The notes beneath the pieces were generated by a model. That model searched no databases. It was not told where the DNA came from and was given only the letters and a program-made list of their open reading frames with translations. A stretch of 9,222 nucleotides of DNA. Origin: Deinococcus sp. (GTDB lineage Bacteria; Deinococcota; Deinococci; JACQHA01). Made by a program: the position numbers and the translations under genes. This document shows positions 1 through 5,457 of the stretch, in pieces. The first letter of the stretch is position 1; every line of letters begins with the position of its first letter. Location: assembly GCA_016199255.1 (NCBI GenBank), contig JACQHA010000269.1, positions 1 through 9,222 on the forward strand. The letters are read 5' to 3'.

Positions 1-293
1 ACCAGCAGCGCGCCGCCGATTTTCTGCACCAGGCTGCGGTGGGTAATGAACAATCGCCCCAGCAGGCTGGTAGTAGCGCCCAGCACCACAAAAATCATGG
101 AAAACCCGGCAATGAACGCTAACGCATGCCAGAGCACCTGGCGCCGCACCCGGCTAGTGGGAGCCTGGCGGAGCTGCTCTGGCTCCAGGCCAGAGAGGTA
201 CGACAAATAAGAAGGCACCAGGGGGAGCACACAGGGAGAGAGAAAGGACAGTATCCCAGCTAGGAAAGCCAGCAGCGGGCCGGGCGATACCAT
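1..293 (-). CDS. ccdA: Cytochrome c biogenesis protein CcdA, N-terminal part (cut by left edge)
   Basis: This gene starts at the ATG complementary to 291-293 and runs leftward off the window, so only about 97 codons are visible. The reading begins MVSPGPLLAFLAGILSFLSP and continues into CVLPLVPSYLSYLSG, the hallmark first membrane helix of the CcdA/DsbD-beta family, with the conserved redox cysteine at residue 21 flanked by prolines 20 and 24. A second hydrophobic stretch follows a basic loop (residues about 60-80). CcdA is an inner-membrane protein that carries electrons from cytoplasmic thioredoxin to extracytoplasmic thiols for cytochrome c maturation or related redox work. The partner cysteine lies outside the window. 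No Shine-Dalgarno precedes the ATG, but a -10-like TATGAT lies 6 bases upstream, suggesting a leaderless mRNA. The family call is firm; the exact partner pathway is not shown here. Confidence 0.92.
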   Translation of the reverse strand, partial: MVSPGPLLAFLAGILSFLSPCVLPLVPSYLSYLSGLEPEQLRQAPTSRVRRQVLWHALAFIAGFSMIFVVLGATTSLLGRLFITHRSLVQKIGGALL

Positions 294-299
294 AGGTCT

Positions 300-305
300 A
301 TCATA
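300..305 (-). promoter_or_regulatory. Candidate -10 box of a leaderless ccdA promoter
   Basis: Read on the minus strand, TATGAT is followed by AGACCT and then the ccdA ATG. With 6 bases between the -10 box and the ATG, the predicted transcription start falls on or next to the A of the start codon. No convincing -35 hexamer is visible at the usual distance. The same spacing occurs in front of the alcohol dehydrogenase gene. Confidence 0.4.
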
Positions 306-319
306 CTGGGAATACCCAG
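306..319. repeat. Short inverted repeat abutting the ccdA -10 box
   Basis: The plus strand reads CTGGG AATA CCCAG: perfect 5-base arms with a 4-base centre. It lies directly next to the candidate -10 element, within the -10/-35 spacer, where a repressor or activator dimer could bind. It is short enough to occur by chance. Confidence 0.3.
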
Positions 320-370
320 CAACCCGAAGCGGTGTCCACTGGAACCAACTAAGCCCAGCCCAGAAGCAGC

Positions 371-766
371 CTAGGTGCCAGACCTCTTCGGCACTATGTG
401 CTGGCGAAGCCAGTCTGTAAACTCTTCGCGCCCCATCTGGCCCGATGCAACTTGCAGGATGACTCCCTCCTGCTCCCCCACGTTCGCATCGATCTCGTAG
501 CCATTTAAGATGAGAAAGGCCTCCATTGCTGCATGGCCAGCTCGCTTGTTGCCATCTACAAAGGGATGATTCCTAATAAGAGAGAAGCCCAGGGCGGCAG
601 CTTTCTCGACGATTCCTGGGTATAGCTCACTCTCGCCGAAAGTCATCCGTGGTTGGGCCAAGGCTGACTCTAGGGCACTCAAGCCACGGACACCCACTGA
701 GCCACCAGACTGCTCCATTAGCCGACGGTACAGCTCTAGCACTTCACCAAGAGTGAGATAGCGCAT
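371..766 (-). CDS. doc: Doc-type (Fic fold) toxin of a type II toxin-antitoxin system
   Basis: This 131-residue protein is close in length to phage P1 Doc (126). It has the Fic/Doc core motif HPFVDGNKRAGHAA at residues 67-80. His67, Phe69, Asp71, Asn73, Lys74 and Arg75 match the Doc version, H-x-F-x-D-x-N-K-R. Lysine in place of the second glycine of true Fic AMP-transferases (HPFx[D/E]GNGR) is the Doc signature, and Doc proteins are known to phosphorylate elongation factor EF-Tu and so stop translation. Kinase activity here is inferred from that motif. The ATG (764-766) shares one base with the stop of the upstream antitoxin (TAATG), so the toxin is translated by coupling and has no obvious separate ribosome site. 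GC content is lower than in surrounding genes. The gene looks intact. Confidence 0.9.
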   Translation of the reverse strand: MRYLTLGEVLELYRRLMEQSGGSVGVRGLSALESALAQPRMTFGESELYPGIVEKAAALGFSLIRNHPFVDGNKRAGHAAMEAFLILNGYEIDANVGEQEGVILQVASGQMGREEFTDWLRQHIVPKRSGT

Positions 767-963
767 TACCCAAGCCGTTTATAAAGTTTAGCGTTCTTCT
801 TCACCACAAGTTCCATTGCCTGCATGAATGCCTCATCAGGCCGGGTGAGCAACTCCTCTATGCTGGCACGAACCAAATCCTCAGGAGCTACCCCGAGACG
901 CGCGGCTGTCTTCTGCAATTCCAACAAGCGCTGGTCGGGGAGAGGGACTGTGATACTGGTCAT
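766..963 (-). CDS. Antitoxin partner of the Doc-type toxin (65 aa)
   Basis: A 65-residue protein beginning MTSITVPLP and ending KNAKLYKRLG. The N-terminal half (beta-like ITVPLP followed by two predicted helices, about residues 8-40) resembles a ribbon-helix-helix DNA-binding antitoxin. The charged C-terminal helix (residues about 44-65) would be the toxin-neutralising tail. I chose the ATG at 961-963 because GGAGG (complement of 969-973) lies 5 bases upstream; a start 18 codons earlier at 1017 would add residues unlike the family and lacks such a site. Its stop overlaps the toxin ATG by one base, the usual antitoxin-first layout. The exact antitoxin family is not certain; the role rests on size, order, overlap and the neighbouring toxin. 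Confidence 0.8.
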   Translation of the reverse strand: MTSITVPLPDQRLLELQKTAARLGVAPEDLVRASIEELLTRPDEAFMQAMELVVKKNAKLYKRLG

Positions 964-968
964 AGCAA

Positions 969-973
969 CCTCC
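969..973 (-). promoter_or_regulatory. Ribosome binding site deciding the antitoxin start
   Basis: On the minus strand GGAGG lies 5 bases before the ATG at 963. It supports the shorter, 65-residue antitoxin over the longer reading frame that begins at 1017. Confidence 0.75.
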
Positions 974-987
974 AAGTGTAAGTGTAA
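974..987. repeat. Tandem hexamer upstream of the antitoxin (possible operator)
   Basis: The plus strand reads AAGTGTAAGTGTAA, two direct copies of AAGTGT plus a partial third. It sits immediately upstream of the antitoxin ribosome site, in the 46-base gap after the alcohol dehydrogenase. Ribbon-helix-helix antitoxins often bind short direct repeats to repress their own operon, so this is a candidate autoregulatory site. That role is inferred. Confidence 0.35.
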
Positions 988-1009
988 CGCAGGCTTTAGT
1001 CCGCAGCCT

Positions 1010-2008
1010 TCACACAACCGCTAGCACCGCCGCACCCTGCACCTCGCCAGCCTTCAGGCGTAGCAATGCCCGATTGGCTTCCTCTAGCGGATAGCTCTCC
1101 ACCCGAGTGCGGATGGGAACCGTCTCCGCCAGCTTCAGGAACTCCACCGCATCCCGCCGGGTGCTGTTGGCCACACTGCGCATGGTGCGCTCCCCGTACA
1201 GCAACTGGTAGTCAAACTCCGGAATGCGGTCCAGGTGAACGGCGTTAATAGCCAGCGTCCCACCTGGGCGGAGCTGGCGAAGCGCCGCCACCACGACCCA
1301 CCCCACTGGGGCAAAGACAATTGCCCGGTCTAATGGCTCCGGGGGTTTATCGTCCGCAGCGCCGGCCCAGACTGCGCCTAGCTGCCGCGCCAGCTCCCGG
1401 TGCGCTGTGCTGCGGGTGAATACCAGCACCTGGCAGCCCCAGTGGCGCGCTACCTGTGATGCCAGGTGAGCCGAGGCACCAAAGCCAAAGAGCCCCAGCC
1501 GCTCGCCTGGCCGGACTTCGCTCAAGCGCAGCGACCGGTAGCCGATGATGCCGGCGCATAACAGGGGCGCTGCCTGGGCGTCGCTAAACCCCCCAGGGAG
1601 GGCATAGGTGAAATCGACCTGGGCTAATAAGTATTCAGCGTAGCCGCCATCCACGTCGCAGCCAGTGAAGCGCGCCCCAGGGCAGAGGTTCTCTTCCCCA
1701 CGCCGGCAGAAGTCACAGGCGCCACAGGCGCGGTGCAACCAGGCCACCCCCACCCGCTGCCCGGGCGTGAATTGGCTGACCCCTGGGCCTACCTGTGCCA
1801 CCACCCCCACCACCTGGTGGCCAGGCACCACCGGCCGTTTCGCCCTGGGGAGTTCGCCCTCTACTAGGTGCAGATCAGTGTGGCACACCCCACAGGTGCG
1901 CACCTGCACCAGCACTTCCCCCAGACCAGGCGCCGGGACCGGCATATCAGCCAGCTTCAGCGGAGCCTGGGCCACTGGCTGGGGGGTGATGAGCACCAGG
2001 GCACGCAT
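1010..2008 (-). CDS. Zinc-dependent alcohol dehydrogenase (MDR superfamily)
   Basis: A 332-residue medium-chain dehydrogenase expected to interconvert alcohols and aldehydes with NAD(P)H in the cytoplasm. The N-terminal GroES-like catalytic domain (about 1-125) carries CGVCHTDLH, with zinc ligand Cys39, and GHQVVG, with His64. Cys151 (LLCAG) fits the third catalytic-zinc ligand. Gln65 replaces the glutamate of classical ADHs, as in several related MDR enzymes. The structural-zinc cysteines are 95, 98, 101 and 109. The Rossmann domain has GFGASA at 175-180 as the dinucleotide-binding turn. I chose the ATG at 2006-2008 because MRALVL is the typical family start; the frame can be extended to a TTG at 2071, but those 21 residues are not family-like. 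There is no good Shine-Dalgarno; a TATAGT box 6 bases upstream suggests a leaderless mRNA. The substrate cannot be read from the sequence. Confidence 0.9.
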   Translation of the reverse strand: MRALVLITPQPVAQAPLKLADMPVPAPGLGEVLVQVRTCGVCHTDLHLVEGELPRAKRPVVPGHQVVGVVAQVGPGVSQFTPGQRVGVAWLHRACGACDFCRRGEENLCPGARFTGCDVDGGYAEYLLAQVDFTYALPGGFSDAQAAPLLCAGIIGYRSLRLSEVRPGERLGLFGFGASAHLASQVARHWGCQVLVFTRSTAHRELARQLGAVWAGAADDKPPEPLDRAIVFAPVGWVVVAALRQLRPGGTLAINAVHLDRIPEFDYQLLYGERTMRSVANSTRRDAVEFLKLAETVPIRTRVESYPLEEANRALLRLKAGEVQGAAVLAVV

Positions 2009-2014
2009 AGTCCA

Positions 2015-2020
2015 ACTATA
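2015..2020 (-). promoter_or_regulatory. Candidate -10 box of a leaderless alcohol dehydrogenase promoter
   Basis: On the minus strand TATAGT is followed by TGGACT and then the ATG at 2008. The spacing equals that found at ccdA. No clear -35 sequence is visible. If real, transcription starts at the initiation codon, which also favours this ATG over the upstream TTG. Confidence 0.4.
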
Positions 2021-2058
2021 ATCTGCAGACCCATACCAAATGTTTGCTGTGTGGTAAA

Positions 2059-2089
2059 CTGACAGGGCCAAGACAACACCGCCTTACAT
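2059..2089 (+). promoter_or_regulatory. Weak candidate promoter of the transport/mannosidase operon
   Basis: CTGACA (2059-2064) resembles a -35 hexamer and TTACAT (2084-2089) a -10 hexamer, separated by 19 bases, which is longer than ideal. It would give a leader of about 80 bases before the binding-protein gene. The divergent gap 2009-2176 must contain the operon promoter, but this particular choice is tentative. Confidence 0.25.
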
Positions 2090-2130
2090 CGCACCAAGAG
2101 AAGGGGGGTGAGAGCAGGAACGCAACCTGA

Positions 2131-2146
2131 TTCCTCGCGCGAGAAA
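2131..2146. promoter_or_regulatory. Palindrome in the operon leader, possible operator
   Basis: CTCGCGCGAG at 2134-2143 is a perfect 10-base palindrome. Outside it, one mismatched pair is followed by two further matched pairs (TT/AA). It lies about 20 bases upstream of the ribosome site of the binding-protein gene, downstream of the candidate promoter. A central CG dyad suits a sugar-responsive repressor, but no regulator gene is present in the window. Confidence 0.35.
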
Positions 2147-2162
2147 CGCAGATCACCCTAAG

Positions 2163-2169
2163 AAGGAGG
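2163..2169 (+). promoter_or_regulatory. Strong ribosome binding site of the binding-protein gene
   Basis: AAGGAGG lies 7 bases before the ATG at 2177, a near-perfect Shine-Dalgarno. It fixes the start and fits the high expression usual for solute-binding proteins. Confidence 0.85.
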
Positions 2170-2176
2170 AAAACCC

Positions 2177-3508
2177 ATGAGAGCACTCAGCTACATTCTT
2201 GGAGCCCTAGTACTGGCCATCTTGGCCTATTCTCCAGCTACCAGCCTGGCCCAAGAAGAGTTAGTCACGGCTGATCGTATTGGCCGTACCGATGCCCCGA
2301 TTGTCCTTACCTGGCAGATCATTGCTCCTCACTCTCACCTGGCCACCATCCAGCAGCGTGCCGATGGCTTCCGGGCACTCTACGAGGAATGGGCCAGGGC
2401 CCACCCGGACGTCCGGATTGATGTGGAAGTCATTCCCGGAGAGAGAATCAACGAGACTCAGACTCGGCTGCTAGAACAGGCACGGGTGGGTCAAGCCCCT
2501 GATTTCTCCGCTGTAGACTCATTCTTCCTGCCGCTGTTCAAGCTGGCTGGGGTGCTCGCGCCCCTGAATGAGTTCTTCGATGAAGCCTACCTCAATGACC
2601 TCTTCCCCTTTGTGCGGCAAGGCGTCACTGACAGCGCCGGCAACGTGGTCGCTGTATGGTGGAGCACTGACCTGCGAGTGCTCCACTACCGGACTGATCT
2701 GGTGCCTGTGCCACCTCGGACCGAGGCCGAACTGATTGAGACCGCAGCGCGCGTAGCCGGAGAGAATCCAGGCATTGATGGCTACCTTTACAACGGCGGC
2801 CGCTGGGAGGGAACTTTCTTTGACAACGTAGCTCACTTCTGGGCCCAAGGGGGCCAGCTGGTGGACGATACTGGCCGGCCCATTTTTAACGAGAGCAGCA
2901 ACCGGGAAGCCATGCTGAACATGCTGCGCTTCCTACAGCAGACGGTCCAGGCCGGTGCCTCGCCAGCCCGGGTAGCCTCCATTGCCACCTATGGTGATTT
3001 TGAGGCCGCCGCCCAGGCCGGCACTGTCGCCATGTTCCAGGGTGGTCACTGGCAGTACTTCAACCTGCGGAACCTGCTCACGCCTGAGGAGTTCGCTAAG
3101 TGGGCAGTTGCCCCTATCCCCCAGCTCAGGGAGGACTTAGCGTCCACTGGCACTGGTGGGTGGACCCAGGCAGTGTTCACCAACGACCCGCAGAAGAAGG
3201 CGTTGGCTGTAGACTTTATCAGGAGTGTCTACGATGGACCAGGCGCTGTAGTGATCGGCAATCCTCCCACCCGGCAGAGCCTGTTCCAGAGTGAGCCTTT
3301 CTATACCGAGGATCCCATCTGGGACACCTTCCGGCAATTCCTGGTCAGCGGCCAGGCCAGGCCCGGCTTCCCTATCTACCCCACCATCTCTACCGAAATG
3401 CAGGTGGCAATCGGCGAGGTGCTCACTGGCACCAAGAGCCCAGAGCAGGCGTTGGACGACGCCTGGGCCCGGGTGCTAGAGGCGTACCAGAGTTTGCAGG
3501 GAACATAA
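2177..3508 (+). CDS. ABC transporter extracellular sugar-binding protein (family 1)
   Basis: A 443-residue secreted solute-binding protein that would capture a sugar and deliver it to the two permeases encoded next. Residues 1-25 form a Sec signal peptide with a hydrophobic core and a probable cut after Ser-Leu-Ala (23-25). The mature part shows family-1 binding-protein features: TRLLEQARVGQAPDF (96-110), WWSTDLRVLHYRTDLV (161-176), GTGGW (325-329) and the C-terminal region PTISTEMQVAIGEVLTGTKS (402-421). Length is normal for the family. There is no cysteine anywhere, hence no lipobox, so it is a soluble periplasmic-type protein, not a lipoprotein. The start is set by a strong AAGGAGG site. 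It is first in the operon and is followed by a strong hairpin. The mannosidase genes downstream suggest a mannose-containing ligand; that is inference. Confidence 0.93.
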   Translation: MRALSYILGALVLAILAYSPATSLAQEELVTADRIGRTDAPIVLTWQIIAPHSHLATIQQRADGFRALYEEWARAHPDVRIDVEVIPGERINETQTRLLEQARVGQAPDFSAVDSFFLPLFKLAGVLAPLNEFFDEAYLNDLFPFVRQGVTDSAGNVVAVWWSTDLRVLHYRTDLVPVPPRTEAELIETAARVAGENPGIDGYLYNGGRWEGTFFDNVAHFWAQGGQLVDDTGRPIFNESSNREAMLNMLRFLQQTVQAGASPARVASIATYGDFEAAAQAGTVAMFQGGHWQYFNLRNLLTPEEFAKWAVAPIPQLREDLASTGTGGWTQAVFTNDPQKKALAVDFIRSVYDGPGAVVIGNPPTRQSLFQSEPFYTEDPIWDTFRQFLVSGQARPGFPIYPTISTEMQVAIGEVLTGTKSPEQALDDAWARVLEAYQSLQGT

Positions 3509-3531
3509 CCACCGGTCACACTCTGTAGAAT

Positions 3532-3566
3532 GTCTGGGGGCCGCCTGGTCTAGGCGGCCCCCAGAC
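3532..3566 (+). terminator. Intercistronic hairpin (mRNA stabiliser or partial terminator)
   Basis: GTCTGGGGGCCGCCT (3532-3546) pairs perfectly over 15 bases with AGGCGGCCCCCAGAC (3552-3566) around the loop GGTCT. It starts 23 bases after the binding-protein stop. No run of T follows (AAGGGACATC), so it is not a standard intrinsic terminator. In mal-type operons, hairpins at this position protect the upstream binding-protein mRNA and reduce expression of the permease genes. That role is inferred here from position and strength. Confidence 0.8.
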
Positions 3567-3583
3567 AAGGGACATCACCAGCC

Positions 3584-3593
3584 GAGGGGAAGG
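3584..3593 (+). promoter_or_regulatory. Ribosome binding site for the short leader ORF
   Basis: GAGGGGAAGG is purine-rich and ends 4 bases before the ATG at 3598. It is the only convincing ribosome site between the hairpin and the first permease. It is 38 or more bases from the permease ATG, too far to serve it directly. Confidence 0.5.
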
Positions 3594-3597
3594 CTAC

Positions 3598-3630
3598 ATG
3601 TACTGCCCCACCTGTGTGAGAATTCGATGA
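3598..3630 (+). CDS. Possible 10-codon leader peptide coupled to the permease gene
   Basis: The frame ATG to TGA encodes MYCPTCVRIR. It has a good ribosome site, and its TGA ends one base before the permease ATG (TGA-T-ATG). The permease start has no Shine-Dalgarno of its own and cannot be extended upstream, because an in-frame TGA lies at 3617-3619. Ribosomes finishing this ORF could therefore restart at the permease. The CPTC pair of cysteines is notable but too short to assign a function. Translation has not been shown, and an ORF this short can arise by chance. Confidence 0.4.
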   Translation: MYCPTCVRIR

Positions 3631-3631
3631 T

Positions 3632-4561
3632 ATGAGCAGACGAGTGGCACTGCCTAAGACTGCTGCGCTAGAACGACCTCTGGCACGAAGGCCGCGGGAT
3701 CACCCCTGGCTCTGGCTAGTGCCACTCCTGGCTGTCACTGGGGCTTTCTACCTCTATCCTGCTCTGGACGTGCTGCGCTTCAGTTTCACCAATGCCTCAC
3801 TCTTCCGGCCGACCTACTCGTACAGCCTCAGCTCCTATGCGAGCCTGTTGCGCAGTCCCGACTTTTATTACGTTCTGCGCATAACCTTCATTTTTACTGC
3901 CGGCAGCGTCCTGCTCCAGTTACTGCTGGGCCTGCTGATAGCACTGGCTGTCCACCGGGGCGTGATCAGGAATCTGCCCGGCAGCGTTTTCACCCGGGCG
4001 GTGGTGCTAGCCGCTTGGATCACGCCGGGAGTCATCATCGGCCTGACCTGGCAGCTGCTCCTGAACGAAGCCAACTACGGCATCGCCAGCTACGCGCTCA
4101 CCAGGCTTGGCCTGCCCAAGATCCCCTTCCTCTCCAACCCCATCTGGGCACTAGTGTCAGTGACAGTGGCCAACATCTGGCGGGGAACAGCCTTCAGCAT
4201 GATCCTGCAATACGCCGGGCTGCAGCGCATCCCGCACGAACTTTACGAGGCCGCAGAGGTGGACGGAGCTACGCCCCTGAACTCATTTTTCCACATCACC
4301 ATCCCGCAACTCAGGCCCATTCTCCTCATCAACATCATCCTGATCACCATCTATACCCTGAACACCTTTGACATGATCCTGCCCCTCACCGGCGGCGGGC
4401 CGGGGCGAGCCACCGAGGTCATTGCCCTGCACACCTACAGCCGGGTCTTCAACAGTTTCGACCTGGGGAAAGGAGCAGCTCTGGCCGGCATTATGCTGGT
4501 CATCAGCCTGATAATGACCCTCATCTACAGCCAGCTGCTCCGCAGTGAGGAGGCAGAGTGA
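3632..4561 (+). CDS. ABC sugar transporter permease, MalF/UgpA type
   Basis: A 309-residue inner-membrane subunit of a carbohydrate-uptake (CUT1-type) importer. Six hydrophobic segments can be seen at about residues 26-46, 82-107, 119-144, 171-192, 230-252 and 281-303. Between the fourth and fifth is the cytoplasmic EAA loop, ELYEAAEVDGATPLNSFF at 203-220, which docks the ATP-binding subunit. LTGGGPGRAT (252-261) is also typical of MalF/UgpA-like permeases. The basic N-terminus fits a cytoplasmic location. The ATG at 3632 is the only available start and lacks a ribosome site, so initiation probably depends on the short ORF just upstream. The stop overlaps the next permease start by 4 bases (GTGA). 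The two permeases should form a heterodimer. Confidence 0.93.
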   Translation: MSRRVALPKTAALERPLARRPRDHPWLWLVPLLAVTGAFYLYPALDVLRFSFTNASLFRPTYSYSLSSYASLLRSPDFYYVLRITFIFTAGSVLLQLLLGLLIALAVHRGVIRNLPGSVFTRAVVLAAWITPGVIIGLTWQLLLNEANYGIASYALTRLGLPKIPFLSNPIWALVSVTVANIWRGTAFSMILQYAGLQRIPHELYEAAEVDGATPLNSFFHITIPQLRPILLINIILITIYTLNTFDMILPLTGGGPGRATEVIALHTYSRVFNSFDLGKGAALAGIMLVISLIMTLIYSQLLRSEEAE

Positions 4562-5457
4562 CCACCACCACCCAGGGACGCTCTCTGGCCCAAGCCCGGC
4601 CAACCAGAATCGTCTGGACCCGGCGCCGGCGCGACCTGCTGGGCGACATATGGACTTACCTAGCGTACTTGCTGATTCTGGCCTTCTTCATCGTACCAGT
4701 GCTCTGGGTGCTGTCTCTATCGTTCAAGACCGTGCGCGAGGTATACGCCTATCCACCCAGGCTCCTGCCAAACCAGCTAACCCTGGACAATTACCACACA
4801 GTGCTGCGCAACGCCCAGTTTCCCAGGTACTTGCTGAACTCCCTGAAGATCGCGCTGCTAGCCAGCCTGGGGACGCTCGCCATCAGCACTCCTGCGGCCT
4901 ACGCCTTCTCCCGCTTCCGTTTCAGAGCTAAAGGAACACTGCTTATCGGCATCCTGGCACTCCAGATGATCTCACCGCTGGTGATTCTGATCCCTCTTTA
5001 CCGCTACTTCGCAGCCCTGGACCTGCTGGACAGCCACTTTGGGGTGATCATGGTTTACCTGGCCACGCTCACCCCTCTCACCACCTGGCTCCTCAAGGGC
5101 TTTTTCGATGGCATCCCCATCAGCCTTGAGGACGCTGGGCAGGTAGATGGCTGCTCCCGGCTCCAGGTGCTCTGGCGGATCACCATGCCCATTGCCGTGC
5201 CGGGGCTCATGTCGGCGGTGGTGCTCAACGTCATTCTCAGCTGGTCTCAGTTTGTGATTCCCTTCATCTTGATTAGCAAGAACAAGCTCCAACCGGTGGC
5301 AGTAGGGATCTTCAACTTCCAGGGCACTTATCAGAGCACAGCAACGCACACTGTGGCCGCCGCCAGCATTCTCACCATGCTGCCGGCCATTGTGATCTTC
5401 GTAGCCCTGCAGCGGTTCATTGTGCGGGCCCTGCTGGCAGGGGCCGTCAAAGGATGA
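4558..5457 (+). CDS. ABC sugar transporter permease, MalG/UgpE type
   Basis: A 299-residue second permease of the same importer. It starts at GTG 4558, with GAGGAGG (4547-4553) 4 bases upstream, and overlaps the previous gene by 4 bases. The N-terminus is basic (RRRRD, 22-26). Hydrophobic segments lie at about 33-54, 93-117, 127-149, 161-180, 214-238 and 263-286. The EAA-loop region reads SLEDAGQVDGCSRLQVLWRI (189-208). It keeps Glu191 and the key Asp197-Gly198, but has Asp-Ala-Gly where EAA-type loops usually have Glu-Ala-Ala, and Cys199 where alanine is common. This is a mild deviation, compatible with function. The C-terminal stretch from LSWSQFVIPFILIS onward is typical of MalG-like proteins. 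It overlaps the mannosidase gene by 4 bases (ATGA). Confidence 0.93.
   Translation: MTTTTQGRSLAQARPTRIVWTRRRRDLLGDIWTYLAYLLILAFFIVPVLWVLSLSFKTVREVYAYPPRLLPNQLTLDNYHTVLRNAQFPRYLLNSLKIALLASLGTLAISTPAAYAFSRFRFRAKGTLLIGILALQMISPLVILIPLYRYFAALDLLDSHFGVIMVYLATLTPLTTWLLKGFFDGIPISLEDAGQVDGCSRLQVLWRITMPIAVPGLMSAVVLNVILSWSQFVIPFILISKNKLQPVAVGIFNFQGTYQSTATHTVAAASILTMLPAIVIFVALQRFIVRALLAGAVKG

Noticed and set aside
991..1010. An imperfect AGGCT/AGCCT inverted repeat after the alcohol dehydrogenase stop, as a terminator
   Set aside because: The stem is only 5 bases with a loop of about 10 and no T-run, so it is too weak to support a terminator.
964..1017. An 18-codon N-terminal extension of the antitoxin
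   Set aside because: The extension lacks a suitable ribosome site, whereas GGAGG is ideally placed for the internal ATG at 963.
1665..2021. A 118-codon plus-strand frame opposite the alcohol dehydrogenase
   Set aside because: Composition is proline- and threonine-rich as expected for the complement of this GC-rich gene, and the opposite strand carries intact zinc and Rossmann motifs.
2009..2071. A 21-residue N-terminal extension of the alcohol dehydrogenase from a TTG
   Set aside because: Family members start at the MRALVL-like strand, and a -10-like box falls inside the extension.
2108..2161. A 17-codon GTG-initiated frame upstream of the binding-protein gene, a possible leader peptide
   Set aside because: The purine run before it is poorly spaced, the start is a GTG, and the binding-protein gene has an excellent ribosome site of its own, so no coupling is needed.
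2519..2848. A 109-codon open frame antisense to the binding-protein gene
   Set aside because: It is wholly within a well-supported gene, has no ribosome site of note and no recognisable domain.
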